Source: Planctomycetota bacterium
Lineage (GTDB): Bacteria; Planctomycetota; Planctomycetia; Pirellulales; Pirellulaceae
Reading direction: 5' to 3'
NCBI GenBank assembly: GCA_029259935.1
Contig: JAJDEH010000057.1
Span: forward strand, 1-64,000
Length of the DNA: 64,000 bases
Shown here: positions 43,041-52,444 of the stretch, one piece after another
Numbering within the stretch: the first letter of the stretch is position 1
Layout of the letters: each line of letters begins with the position of its first letter
Made by a program: the position numbers and the translations under genes
The notes under the pieces: generated by a model
Database searches by the model: none
The model's input: only the letters and a program-made list of their open reading frames with translations
Told to the model about the DNA's origin: nothing

Positions 43041-44159
43041 TTAAGCCGCCGAAAACCGACGCAGAGCGTCACGGTCTAGTTCCACGCCCAACCCTGGGCG
43101 GTCGGAAATGGTGAGCAATCCCTCGGCGTCAAGCTGAAACGGTTCGGTAATGATCTCCTCGATGTAGGGGGCCGGCGTTAGATATTCGACGTAGTGGGCG
43201 ACGGGAATTGCCGCGGCCAGATGCAGATCGGCCGCCACACCGATCGCCGTATTCCAACCGTGGCTCACGAAGCTAATATTGTGATCGTAGGCCGACCAAG
43301 CGATGCGGCGCGCTTCGGTAAGGCCGCCGCACTTCGTGGCATCGGGCTGGACGATATCCAGCGCGCCTCGTTCGATCCAGGGCTGAAACGCCTGACGCCG
43401 GGTCAGCACTTCACCCCCAGAGATCGGCACGGGCGAATGTTCGCGTAATTTAATGAAGCCTTCGATGTCGTCCGGCGGCAGCGCTTCTTCAAACCAACCG
43501 ACATCGTAATCGGCCAGCATCTTCGACGTGTTCAGCGCCCACTTGTACCCATGCGGCCAGAACTGCTCGCTGCCTCCCGCGTCGATCAGCAAATCAACGC
43601 CGTCGCCCACGGTCTCCCGCGCGGTCCGCACCAACAGTTCGTCAAACTTGCCGTCGCGCCGTCCGAACGGCCGCCAGCCTAGCTTGATTGCGCGAAAGCC
43701 CCGCTGGACGGTCGCCGCCAGTCGCTCGGCAAGTGGTCCGGGTTCGTCAAACAACAGCGAGCCGTAAGGTTTAATCTTGTGACGATAGTAACCGCCCAAC
43801 AAACGGGCCACGGGTTGCCCGGTCGCCTTGCCCAGCAAATCCCACAGCGCGATATCAATCCCCGAGATCACATGTTCCAGCGATCCGCCGCGGCCTTGCC
43901 AAAAACAGCTCTGTCTTAGTTTCTCGCTGACGCGTTCGGGCTCGATGGCCGATTCGTTTTCCCACAGCGGGCGCATCGTTTCGATTCCAGCCCGCACCAA
44001 GGCCGAATTCGTAAACACGCTGCCGATCCCCGTGAGGTCTTCATCGGTGATCACTTCAACGATCGCATGCAGGTCGTCTTCCGGTTCGTGCCCCTCGGGC
44101 CAGCCGCCATCGGGAGTGCCTCCCAGCAAAGGGTGCACCTGAATGTCTCTGATTCGCAT
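43041..44159 (-). CDS. Enolase-superfamily (mandelate racemase/muconate lactonizing) enzyme
   Basis: 372 residues, the normal size. The N-terminal capping domain (IRDIQVHPLLGG to about 120) is followed by the barrel. Metal ligands are Asp193 (LIDAGG), Glu224 (WFEEALPPDD) and Glu250 (SGGEVLTRRQAF). Lys159 in AIKLGWRPF and His300 in SHGWNTAIG are the likely acid/base pair, as in the mandelate-racemase/sugar-acid dehydratase groups. It probably dehydrates or epimerises a sugar acid in the cytoplasm. It sits 70 bases upstream of the MFS carrier on the same strand; the two look like a transport-catabolism pair. Confidence 0.9.
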   Translation of the reverse strand: MRIRDIQVHPLLGGTPDGGWPEGHEPEDDLHAIVEVITDEDLTGIGSVFTNSALVRAGIETMRPLWENESAIEPERVSEKLRQSCFWQGRGGSLEHVISGIDIALWDLLGKATGQPVARLLGGYYRHKIKPYGSLLFDEPGPLAERLAATVQRGFRAIKLGWRPFGRRDGKFDELLVRTARETVGDGVDLLIDAGGSEQFWPHGYKWALNTSKMLADYDVGWFEEALPPDDIEGFIKLREHSPVPISGGEVLTRRQAFQPWIERGALDIVQPDATKCGGLTEARRIAWSAYDHNISFVSHGWNTAIGVAADLHLAAAIPVAHYVEYLTPAPYIEEIITEPFQLDAEGLLTISDRPGLGVELDRDALRRFSAA

Positions 44160-44208
44160 GGGCCATTCCGAGTTGGAGGGGAGATTGCCGGAATTGAGGC
44201 GGGGCCGA

Positions 44209-46905
44209 TCAAGGGCTTGGCTGAAACCGTTTAACTTGCTTTTGGAAATGTTCGTCCTTCGGTTTCATTTCCAGACACTCACGGGCAAGCTTCAAAGCCA
44301 GTTTGCGGTCGCCGCGGCGGAAATGTACTTCCGCCAGGGTGTCGATATAGGCCGCATTCTTGGGAACCAGCTCGACCGCCAGATTGGCGCGGCGCAGGGC
44401 CTTGTCCAAGTCTTTGTCATTCAAAGCCGCCAGCCAAGCCGCGTTGTTCAAGTGCAGCGGACTTCGCGGATAGTCGTTCAGCACAACGTCCAACCGCTTG
44501 GCGACTTTGTCGTAGACTTGATTGGCCAAGTCGTTCCAACCCGCCTCCCGCAAGTCCTTGGTGAGATCCTCGCCAAACTCGACATCGCCCGGCAGCGCCG
44601 CCAGGCTCAGCCAGATTTCACGCTCGGCGGCGGTCTGATCGCCGGCGGCAATGAACCCGCGCGCGTGAGATTTGTGAATGAGATGCGGCAGCTTCAAATA
44701 ACCTTCGGGTTGAATGAAAGCACTGCTGGTCTTGAGAATACTTAGCAGCAGCTTTTCCCAATGGTCGGCGGCCAACGCTGGCTTTTCCTTGTTGATCAAA
44801 TTTCCGATTTGCTGATGGGCGTGGCTGGCGTCGTAGCTGCCCGGCTCGCCCGTCCGCGCCAGCAACTCGAACTCGGCCAGCGCTTCGTCCCGCAAATCGT
44901 GGTCTCTTAGCGCACCGCCCAGTTCCCGGCGCATCAAGCCGGCAAAGGGCAGCAGGCGAGCCAAGTCGATTCGGCGTTGCCCCTCGCTTACGTTTTTCTC
45001 CGCCTTTTTCAGGGCGTGGCCGCTGAGATAAAGACCGACCGTGTTGCGCGGATAGTTGGTGTCGTTCTTCCAAGCGGTGTGGTAGTGCTCGGCGGCTTCC
45101 TGCCACTTTTCTTTCTCGGCCGATAAGTCGCCCAGTTGCATGCTGGCCTCGGCGTGTTTCTTGTCGGCGGCATTTCGCAGCAGTTCGTCCGCGTAGTCGC
45201 CGTCCAAATCGCGGCACACCTCGGCAAGGAAATAAAACTGCTGTCCTTGCAACTCCACCGCCACGGCTTTGACGCCGGACTCTATGTCCTTGACCCACTG
45301 CAACGGCTCGTCGAGCGGTTCATCGTAGATCGACGGATAAAACAGGCGATGGATTTTCTTGAGCGTCTGCGCGCCTGACTCGGCGGCATGGTTCGCACGA
45401 AAATAGGTCCAACACATTTGGGCCAAGGTGTAGTCATCTGGGAACAGCGAGCGGAGAAAATACGGTCGATTGTGCCTGCTAATGACGTTCGCGGCGTGCT
45501 CGAACGCCTCGTCCCGCATGCCGAGGCGGTATTCGGCCTGAGCGACGACACCCAACTGGCTGGCGTTCTTTTCATTATCCAGCTTGGCGGCCAGCAGGCT
45601 AAATCCCTGCTTGGCTTGATCCTTCAACCCAACGCGATGCAACAATCGGGCGACTTCCACGGCCAGCGGAACGAGCCGGTTGCGTTTGTCGGACTCGGTT
45701 CCAATTTTGGCCACCGTCTCTTTGAACCACGCTTCGACCGTGGAAAAGTCTTCCAATTCGATCAGCTTCAAGGCTTCTCGATATCGGTGCTGTTCGCACA
45801 ACAATTGGAAGGCGCTCCCCGGTCGAAACTCGCCCAGCAACTGTATGGCGTCGTCAAGCTGGCGGTTCGCAAACAGCGCTTCGACACAATACCAGGCGAC
45901 ATCCTCTTCTTCGTGCAGCAACGATAGCTTGCCAGCCGCCTTCAACGCGCCGATCGCCTTGGCGAATCTGGCTTCGTCCCCCGACAAGCGAATGCTCGCC
46001 GCCAGGAAACCAAGTTGCTCGATATCTTGGGAGGTTATGGGACTACCTTCATCCGCCTTTTTCTCATCATCCTTGGGCTTGGGAGCATCACCCGCCGGCA
46101 TCGGGGCATCGGGAAACTTGGGAATTTCGCTCAACCGTGCCAAGGCACGCCAATCGCCCATTTCGTAAAGGATCTCTTGATCCAAGTCGACTGCCCGTGC
46201 TGGCTCAAGCGCGCCACCCAAGTCACCTTTGGCACGCAGCAAGTACACCAAAAAACGCTGCTGCGTCGCGTCCGGCGCGGCGGCAATGCTGGCCCGCACT
46301 TGTTCGATCTTCTCTTCGAGCTTGCCCGTTAGCAGCAGATAAGTCGCGAAGTGGCGCATGGCCGTCGGTTCGATCGCTGCCAGTTCCAGCAACTCTTCGG
46401 CCTTCTTCGTATCACCTTGGACGATGAGCGTCGGGACAATTTTTTCGACATCCCGAAGATATTGCTGAGTCAGTGTGTTCCGCAATTCTTCAGGCAGATC
46501 GGTCTGCAGTAGTTTCAGCAGCGTTCGAATGTGGCCCTTGCTTCGCAACTGCTCCAACGCGACGCGTTTCCCTTTTTCGTCCCCGTCGCGGAATCGCAGG
46601 ATGATGGCCGCCAAATCGGTGGGCGTATCGGGATAGATCCCGTATTCAAATTTTCGCAGGACTTCCTTGGCTCGGAAGGCGGCCTCACGATCATCGCTTT
46701 TGGCCGCCAGACGCAGCGCCCCTTCGGCCGCGCGGCCGGCCTTCCACAGCAACTCGCTGGCTTTCATTCGCACTGAAAACCGGGAATCCCCTAGTTCTCG
46801 GATAGCCTGCTGGATTTCTGGCGGGGAGGGGCGAATATCAACCTGGCCCGCTTGTCCCAGCAGACTCGCCTGAGTCAGCAAGACGATCGCGACTTGTGTG
46901 AGCAT
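44209..46905 (-). CDS. Large exported TPR-repeat protein
   Basis: 898 residues from the ATG at 46905, which has GGAAGG upstream and opens with a signal sequence (MLTQVAIVLLTQASLLGQAG). In-frame starts up to 46950 exist but would bury the signal. An N-terminal HEAT-like part (PEIQQAIRELGDSRFSVRMKASELLWKAG) is followed by long TPR helix pairs: EMGDWRALARLSEIP, QLLCEQHRYREALKLIELED and AEKEKWQEAAEHYHTAWKNDTNYPRNTVGLYLSGHALKKAEK. The end reads LNNAAWLAALNDKDLDKALRRANLAVELVPKNAAYIDTLAEVHFRRGDRKLALKLARECLEMKP. No enzymatic domain. It is likely a periplasmic scaffold. Confidence 0.82.
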   Translation of the reverse strand: MLTQVAIVLLTQASLLGQAGQVDIRPSPPEIQQAIRELGDSRFSVRMKASELLWKAGRAAEGALRLAAKSDDREAAFRAKEVLRKFEYGIYPDTPTDLAAIILRFRDGDEKGKRVALEQLRSKGHIRTLLKLLQTDLPEELRNTLTQQYLRDVEKIVPTLIVQGDTKKAEELLELAAIEPTAMRHFATYLLLTGKLEEKIEQVRASIAAAPDATQQRFLVYLLRAKGDLGGALEPARAVDLDQEILYEMGDWRALARLSEIPKFPDAPMPAGDAPKPKDDEKKADEGSPITSQDIEQLGFLAASIRLSGDEARFAKAIGALKAAGKLSLLHEEEDVAWYCVEALFANRQLDDAIQLLGEFRPGSAFQLLCEQHRYREALKLIELEDFSTVEAWFKETVAKIGTESDKRNRLVPLAVEVARLLHRVGLKDQAKQGFSLLAAKLDNEKNASQLGVVAQAEYRLGMRDEAFEHAANVISRHNRPYFLRSLFPDDYTLAQMCWTYFRANHAAESGAQTLKKIHRLFYPSIYDEPLDEPLQWVKDIESGVKAVAVELQGQQFYFLAEVCRDLDGDYADELLRNAADKKHAEASMQLGDLSAEKEKWQEAAEHYHTAWKNDTNYPRNTVGLYLSGHALKKAEKNVSEGQRRIDLARLLPFAGLMRRELGGALRDHDLRDEALAEFELLARTGEPGSYDASHAHQQIGNLINKEKPALAADHWEKLLLSILKTSSAFIQPEGYLKLPHLIHKSHARGFIAAGDQTAAEREIWLSLAALPGDVEFGEDLTKDLREAGWNDLANQVYDKVAKRLDVVLNDYPRSPLHLNNAAWLAALNDKDLDKALRRANLAVELVPKNAAYIDTLAEVHFRRGDRKLALKLARECLEMKPKDEHFQKQVKRFQPSP

Positions 46906-47178
46906 GAATGAGCCCTTCCCTGCAAGTTGGCGCATAAAGATGGCTGGCAATAAACCACCCTATAAGTGTATTCGTCTTGGACGACGGAACCAAGCGCCAA
47001 GAGTACTGTTAGGGGGTGGCAGGGCGATTTCAGGCAAATTACCATGAAGGTACTCAGCATCCACCCTACCTACCCAATCCGTCAACTCTCGCCGCCTTTC
47101 CGTCGCCACTCTTCCACGGCGACCGAGATCCAAAGAGGGTTCCGACTCAAGATTCCATTGAAGCCGCAGGAGTTACCG

Positions 47179-48108
47179 ATGACCAGTTTTGCGAAAGCCA
47201 TCCGTCCGGCATCTATTGCAAGCGTCATGCTGCTGGGAAGCCTCGTCCAAGCGGAAGGAATTTTCCCGGATAAGGCCCTCGAAAAAGCCGTGCGGCAATA
47301 CGTCTTTGAAAAACGCAACAACGAAGAACCGCTAACGGAAAAAGACGTCGAAAATATTTCAACGATCATCTTCAAAGGCCACACCTACACGCTGGACGGC
47401 AAGAAAGTGCAGCGTGAGCAAAAGATCAAGGATTTGACCGGCCTCGAAAAGTGCCGCAGCTTGCGGCAGCTTGATCTGGCCGACCATGAGATTTCCAACT
47501 TGTCGCCCATCGCGGGCCTGGAACTGCTGCAATATCTGGATGTGGCGAACAATCGCGTTCAAGACATCAAGCCGATCGCGGGCCTCGAGAAATTGCAATA
47601 TCTGAATCTGGAACACAACCAAATCGAAAACATCGGCCCCCTGGCGGGACTGAAAAACATGCGGTCGTTATATCTGACGAAAAACAAGATCAAGGACATC
47701 GCGTCCCTGGCGAGCATGACCAAAGCCTGGTCGCTGTATTTGGGCGGCAACCAGATTTCCAACATTGGCCCCGTCGCCAACTTGAAGTTCTTGGACACAA
47801 TTGATCTGGGCGGCAATGGGTTGTCGGACATTTCCGCGCTGGCTGGACTCAAGCCGGCCAAGCACCTGTTTCTTGACGACAACAAGATCGCGGACATCAG
47901 CGTCTTGGTGGCGATGGCCAAGAAAGACCTCGCCGACCCAACGCAGACGAGCTTCGCTCCGTTTTGGAATGTTTACCTAAAGGGCAACCCGCTCAGTGAG
48001 GATGCCCGCGCGAAACAACTGCCCGAGTTGAGAAAACTCAGCCTTGACGACAGGCGGCCGCCGGAAAAGAAACGAGTTCGTTTCTCGCGCGGAAGATTCG
48101 ACAAGTAG
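47179..48108 (+). CDS. Exported leucine-rich-repeat (SDS22/internalin-type) protein
   Basis: 309 residues from the ATG at 47179 (AGGAG upstream) with a signal peptide (IASVMLLGSLVQA). Residues about 70-260 contain about seven 22-residue LRR units of the form L..L.YL.L..N.I..I.P.AGL. Examples are LRQLDLADHEISNLSPIAGL, LQYLDVANNRVQDIKPIAGL and LQYLNLEHNQIENIGPLAGL. A basic tail ends the chain (KKRVRFSRGRFDK). A binding or scaffold role outside the cytoplasmic membrane is likely. It is divergent from the large TPR gene across 273 bases. Confidence 0.85.
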   Translation: MTSFAKAIRPASIASVMLLGSLVQAEGIFPDKALEKAVRQYVFEKRNNEEPLTEKDVENISTIIFKGHTYTLDGKKVQREQKIKDLTGLEKCRSLRQLDLADHEISNLSPIAGLELLQYLDVANNRVQDIKPIAGLEKLQYLNLEHNQIENIGPLAGLKNMRSLYLTKNKIKDIASLASMTKAWSLYLGGNQISNIGPVANLKFLDTIDLGGNGLSDISALAGLKPAKHLFLDDNKIADISVLVAMAKKDLADPTQTSFAPFWNVYLKGNPLSEDARAKQLPELRKLSLDDRRPPEKKRVRFSRGRFDK

Positions 48109-48231
48109 AGTCCGATCGCCCATTCATGCTGAGTACGTTTTCGCGTAGGCGGCACGGTTTTCTTCTGGGGATTTCCCCTTGCCACGAGGGAACCTCGCGC
48201 TGAGTTGATTAGCAACCGCTACCGGACCAAG

Positions 48232-48465
48232 CTACTCTTTGTCTATCGGTTTGACCCTCGGACGTACGAGGGTTGGCCAGAAAATCAGCCAGAAGACCAC
48301 CAGGGCCATGACCTCAACGCCAAATAGCTTGCCGAACGCATAGTAGCAAGCGCGACACTCCTCTTCGGTGATCTCGCCCATTTCGGTCAGCATGAATGGA
48401 ATGGGATTACAGCATGTAACCACAAGAAGCAGGCAAGAGGCGATGATTGCAATCCTGAGTTTCAT
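48232..48465 (-). CDS. Small Cys-containing membrane protein
   Basis: 77 residues. The ATG at 48465 gives MKLRIAIIASCLLLVVTCC, a signal or lipoprotein-like start (VTCC could serve as a lipobox). A start at 48486 would add 7 residues. A loop with EECRACYYAFGKLFG is followed by a second hydrophobic helix (VEVMALVVFWLIFWPTLV) and a basic end. Four Cys in a short chain suggest a metal- or disulfide-binding small membrane protein. No family recognised and no clear Shine-Dalgarno. Confidence 0.55.
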   Translation of the reverse strand: MKLRIAIIASCLLLVVTCCNPIPFMLTEMGEITEEECRACYYAFGKLFGVEVMALVVFWLIFWPTLVRPRVKPIDKE

Positions 48466-48547
48466 GGCGCGGTAGGTGCCCAACATTCGAGAGACCCACG
48501 TCGACCCAGCGATGGAAAAGTGGTCAACGAATGGGGCCTGTTATAGC

Positions 48548-48584
48548 CCGGGTGCGATTGGAAATAAAGCCAATCGGCACCCGG
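48548..48584. terminator. Hairpin downstream of the candidate selenoprotein gene
   Basis: CCGGGTGC-GATTGG, loop AAATAAAG, CCAATC-G-GCACCCGG: a 14-bp stem with one bulged base, 40 bases past the gene's stop on the minus strand. It is a likely intrinsic-type terminator without a long U-run. Confidence 0.6.
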
Positions 48585-48623
48585 AACGTTGTGGAATGGG
48601 GCACACCGCGGTTGCGCGGCGAT

Positions 48624-49739
48624 TCAGTTCTTATCGCTGAACGGATAGCTGGCGAACAACACCTTGCCCAAGCCGAGATAGGGATCCTCGAGATCGGCAT
48701 CTAAAACATCGCGATACATCCACACCTTGGTGGCCGCGGGCGTGGTCATACCGCGTGCAAGATACTGATGCAGTACGAGCCGTCGCTGCGATTCGTTAAT
48801 GCGCGTGTCCTCGGCTAGTTCCTTCCAGCGGGCAACTTCGCTCGACGGACGCAACTTCTCGTCGGACTGTTTTAGCTGCTCGATCTCCGCCGCCGAACGG
48901 GCTCGCAATACGAGCTTGAGGGGACGTTCGACCACTCGCTTGGACCGGTTCTCTTTCAGCGACGGCAGCAAGGCCAAGGCCGGCTGGTTAGCGGCCAGCG
49001 CTTCGGCCTGCTTTCCGTGGTAGTCGCGCAGTGTCGCCTCTTGATCCGGCCCCGACGCGACCACCCAGCGATGCAATCTGGCCAGTTGGTCAAGATTTCG
49101 CTGATACGAGATGGGCTCATAAATCCCAGGAAGTATATCCAGAATGTTGCCGTCGGCGTTGCACACATACGTAGCGATGTTGCCATTCAGTGTTCGTCGA
49201 ACGACTCGTCCGCCGCCGAAATCGATGCTGACGATCGGCACTTCGCGAACGTTTTCCCATGTTGGCTCAAAGTGGTGGTTGATGAAATTGGCGATGCGGT
49301 CGTCGGAGAACAGCACGGTTCTCGCAAGTCGGGCATTCGTTCAGCAAAAGCGGTCGTCGAGGTTGCCCATCATTTGGAACAGCAACACGGGTTTGTTGCT
49401 CTTCACGCTGGCTTGCCGGGCCTCGTCCAGCGAGCCGTGCCAACGAACCTTGCCGGGCTCGACGCGCGGATTGTCGGCCACCGTCGTATGACCTGTTTCC
49501 GGTGCCTTCTCCACCAAACGCTTGATCGGCGCTTCAACGCGGAAACCCTTGGTTACGTCCAGCCGAACCTTAGGCTTGTCCACTTTGGGCTGAACCGCCG
49601 ATTGTTTCACGATGTCGTTGACCGGCTTTTCGACAACGCGTTTCTTCGTGGGATCCGCGGCGGGGCGCTCGTCCGCCGGCGCGAGTTTGGCGGCGGACAA
49701 CACCGTCAGCACGACAAGACTAAGGGAAAGGGACTTCAT
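48624..49739 (-). CDS. Thioredoxin-like exported protein, candidate selenoprotein (Cys-Sec, in-frame TGA)
   Basis: One frame of 371 codons from the ATG at 49739 (GAGGAG 7 bases upstream) with an in-frame TGA at 49341-49343 (codon 133). It starts with a signal peptide (LSLSLVVLTVLSAAKLAPA), then a Lys/Val/Pro-rich linker, then a thioredoxin-like fold. The sequence KSNKPVLLFQMMGNLDDRFC is followed by TGA and TNARLARTVLFSDDRIANFI. Cys132 falls where the first Cys of CxxC sits in thioredoxin-like proteins, counted from the V-L-F-S-D block, so TGA would encode Sec133 beside it. Past the TGA the protein continues with VREVPIVSIDFGGGRVVRRTLNGNIATYV and DGNILDILPGIYEP. A SECIS-like hairpin follows the TGA. 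Without Sec insertion this would be two fragments. No sel genes are in the window, so decoding is inferred. Confidence 0.65.
49306..49323 (-). promoter_or_regulatory. SECIS-like hairpin 17 nt after the in-frame TGA
   Basis: On the minus strand GAGAAC-CGTGCT-GTTCTC: a perfect 6-bp stem whose loop begins 23 nt after the TGA and has G in its second position. Below a single bulged C on the 5' side, TTG/CGA adds three more pairs. This fits the published general rules for bacterial SECIS elements (short apical loop with an early G, placed about 16-37 nt after UGA). Confidence 0.55.
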
Positions 49740-49863
49740 TTGCATGCTCCTCGGGCTAGGGGTATTGCCTCTCATGCCTGAATAATATCATCGAATGCGG
49801 CCTCCGGCGGTAACGGCTTTGTAACCTGACTTTTGAATGCCTACCGAAGGTTTTTTCAGTAAC

Positions 49864-49909
49864 CCGACGTGTAAGCGAGGGACGTTTTGGGCGCTCGCTT
49901 ACGCGTCGG
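49864..49909. repeat. Long palindrome CCGACGTGTAAGCGAG / CTCGCTTACGCGTCGG
   Basis: Arms of 16 bases with one G-T mismatch and a 14-base loop, between the asnB stop and the candidate selenoprotein gene. It looks like a planctomycete REP element and may also terminate asnB transcription. Confidence 0.7.
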
Positions 49910-49969
49910 ATTGATTCGCGAGGCATTTTGCCCATCCTCGCCATCGCGAAAGGGAAGACGGGAATCGGC

Positions 49970-51883
49970 CTACCCAATCCATTCGCGCATCCAGAGTTCG
50001 AAAACGAGCAGCGACCAAAGCCGGTAGCTGTGGTCGAACAATCCGTTTTCGTGCTCGCGGACCATGCGCTCTACTTCCGCGTGTCGAAACAATCCGCGCG
50101 ATCGCGCCGTGTCGTCCAGCAACACGTCGTGCGTCATTTCCTTGAGTTCGTTGCGGAACCAATGGTCGATGGGAACTCCGAATCCCATTTTTTTGCGAGT
50201 CCAGATTTCACGAGGCAGCAAATCTCCAAATGCGGTTCGTAAGATTCGCTTGCCGACTCCACGGCGAAACTTCAGCCGGGCCGGCATCGACGCGGCCAGT
50301 TCGACAACCCGATGATCCAACATCGGCTGACGGCATTCCAAGCTGTGCGCCATCGAGGCGATATCGACCTTGGTCATCAAATCGCAAGGCAGATAGGTCG
50401 TCAGATCGGCCAGGCTGGCGGAGGTTACAAAATCTCGTTTCGAGGCGCGCGCCCAAGCGGATTGCAAAAAGGCAAACGGGTCGGAATCGGCCAGGCTGCC
50501 GATGAAGGTTTCCGTGTAAAGTTCGGCGCGAGCCGCTTCGTTGTAAATGCCGATCCAATCCAAGTAGCGGCGTTGGGGCGGCCGGGCCAGCGCGCCGCTA
50601 AATCGCTTCACGCGTCGCAGCAGTGATTTCTGTCGCGTGGATGCAGGCAGCCGTTGCCAAACGGGCGAGGCGAGAAAGCGGTTGACCGGTCCCAACCGGT
50701 CGAGCAGCCCGGCCAGCCAAATGGCCTTATAGCGCGGGTAGCCGGCAAACAACTCGTCGCCGCCGTCACCCGACAGCGCGACCGTGACGTACTCGCGTGT
50801 CAGCTTCGATACGTACCAAGTCGGAATCGCCGAACTGTCGGCGAAAGGTTCGTCGTAGTGCCACACCAGTTTGGGCAGCACGTCGAGGCCGTCGGGCGTG
50901 ACTTGAAATTCGTGATGATCGGTCCCTAGATGCTTGGACACCATACGGGCATACCGCGTCTCGTCATACTCCTTGACCGGGAACCCGATGCTGAACGTCT
51001 TGATCTTCTGGTCCGAATTCTTGGCCATCAGCGCGACGATCAGAGAGGAATCAACGCCCCCCGAAAGGAATGCCCCCAGTGGAACGTCGCTGCGCATCCG
51101 CATCGTGACGGCCGATTCGAGCAGCGGGCGCAGTTGCGCGGCAGCGTCCTTGGAAGTCATCTCGGCCTGGTGATTGAAGTCGGGACTCCAATAGGCTCGC
51201 ACGTTCAAACAACTGTCCTCATAGACCGCGCAGTGGCCCGGCGGCAACTTGCGAACGCCGCGAAGAATCGTATTCGGATGAGGAACGTACTGATACGTAA
51301 GATACTCATCAACGGCGCAAGGATCGATTTCGCGCGACGCGCCGGGCACGGCCAGCAGACTCTTCAATTCGCTGGCAAACAGCAACCGATTCGGCTCATG
51401 CCGATAGACCAACGGCTTTTGCCCCAAGCGGTCGCGGCCTAGCACGAGCCGCCGACGGGGGGCGTCCCAGATGGCGATCGCGAACATGCCGTTTAGATGT
51501 TCGAAGCAATTCGTACCTTCATCTTCGTAAAGGTGAACGATCGTTTCGGTGTCGCTGTTGGTCCGAAACTTGTGGCCGGCGCCTTCTAGGCGACGCCGCA
51601 ACGTTTCAAAATTATAGATCTCTCCGTTAAAGACGACCCACACCGTGCCGTCTTCATTCGACATCGGCTGGGCCCCACCCTCGATGTCAATGATCGACAG
51701 CCGGCGAAAGCCGAGTGCCACGCCCGGCATCGGTTCGTACGGCGGGCGCAGGCGATATTCAAAATGGCTGCTGCCATCGTCGTCGGGCCCGCGATGGCGC
51801 AACGCCTCGGTCATCCGCTCCAAGACATCCGCCTGGATGGCAACCGCAGGATCGTTCCAAACCGCGCCGACAATTCCGCACAT
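49970..51883 (-). CDS. asnB: Asparagine synthase (glutamine-hydrolysing)
   Basis: 637 residues, the size of the longer bacterial AsnB forms. The N-terminal glutaminase begins MCGIVGAVW with the nucleophile Cys2 exposed after Met removal, followed by RHRGPDD (29-35) and NGEIYN (86-91). The synthetase domain carries the pyrophosphate loop SGGVDSS at 274-280 and GDGGDELFAGYPRY further on. It makes asparagine from aspartate, glutamine and ATP. Members of this form also occur in exopolysaccharide loci, amidating sugar or peptide acids, but nothing nearby indicates that here. Monocistronic and followed by the palindrome at 49864. Confidence 0.93.
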   Translation of the reverse strand: MCGIVGAVWNDPAVAIQADVLERMTEALRHRGPDDDGSSHFEYRLRPPYEPMPGVALGFRRLSIIDIEGGAQPMSNEDGTVWVVFNGEIYNFETLRRRLEGAGHKFRTNSDTETIVHLYEDEGTNCFEHLNGMFAIAIWDAPRRRLVLGRDRLGQKPLVYRHEPNRLLFASELKSLLAVPGASREIDPCAVDEYLTYQYVPHPNTILRGVRKLPPGHCAVYEDSCLNVRAYWSPDFNHQAEMTSKDAAAQLRPLLESAVTMRMRSDVPLGAFLSGGVDSSLIVALMAKNSDQKIKTFSIGFPVKEYDETRYARMVSKHLGTDHHEFQVTPDGLDVLPKLVWHYDEPFADSSAIPTWYVSKLTREYVTVALSGDGGDELFAGYPRYKAIWLAGLLDRLGPVNRFLASPVWQRLPASTRQKSLLRRVKRFSGALARPPQRRYLDWIGIYNEAARAELYTETFIGSLADSDPFAFLQSAWARASKRDFVTSASLADLTTYLPCDLMTKVDIASMAHSLECRQPMLDHRVVELAASMPARLKFRRGVGKRILRTAFGDLLPREIWTRKKMGFGVPIDHWFRNELKEMTHDVLLDDTARSRGLFRHAEVERMVREHENGLFDHSYRLWSLLVFELWMREWIG

Positions 51884-51999
51884 GCGTTTATCTTAGCACC
51901 GACCCGCGAATGGCACCCGGGGGCAGTGTCGACTTTCGTTCCGCGAACGCCGTCCTATGCTTTCTCGAATCGAAGGCCGGCTGATACTTTCCCGCATTT

Positions 52000-52431
52000 C
52001 TAAGCAACTTCGTCGACCGGGGCTTTGTCAGAAAATATCTTGTCGCGCAATGCCGTCAATTGCTTCGTGTCGAACTTTTGCGATGGCTCGACTGTTCTGG
52101 GGTCGAAACGGTCCGGAGCCAGGAATAGATGCGCCGGCTGGGAAAGGCCGTGTTGCCGCGCCAGTTGCTTCAACATTTGCGCCTCGTGACGATCCAGCGA
52201 ATGCGCGGTGCACAGGTCCGTGAATAGGCCCCGCTGACTGGTATAGCTGACGCGATCTCGAAGGTTGAAGTAGCGAACCAGTAGGTAAACGCCGACACCG
52301 ACGACCAGCAGCACGACCACCAGGATGACCAGTTCCTGGACACCGTGCACGCCGCCACCACCACGCAGATTGCGCCCCATGTGTGACAACGAATTCTGAT
52401 GGGCTATCAAAGAGCAGATTTGTTCGTTCAT
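52000..52431 (-). CDS. Single-pass membrane protein with conserved cytoplasmic domain
   Basis: 143 residues from the ATG at 52431, 13 bases after the stop of the HEAT gene, with a purine-rich GGGGG as possible ribosome site. A polar N-terminus is followed by one helix (ELVILVVVLLVVGVGVYLLVRYF, about 32-55) and then a soluble part: LFTDLCTAHSLDRHEAQMLKQLARQHGLSQPAHLFLAPDRFD. This helical block recurs in planctomycete membrane proteins, often next to PilZ or HEAT proteins. The function is unknown; it is probably a partner of the HEAT protein. Confidence 0.7.
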   Translation of the reverse strand: MNEQICSLIAHQNSLSHMGRNLRGGGGVHGVQELVILVVVLLVVGVGVYLLVRYFNLRDRVSYTSQRGLFTDLCTAHSLDRHEAQMLKQLARQHGLSQPAHLFLAPDRFDPRTVEPSQKFDTKQLTALRDKIFSDKAPVDEVA

Positions 52432-52444
52432 CCGAGTGTGCCCC

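Noticed and set aside
46966..47178. N-terminal extension of the LRR gene
   Set aside because: It would place the signal peptide 71 residues inside; the ATG at 47179 has AGGAG.
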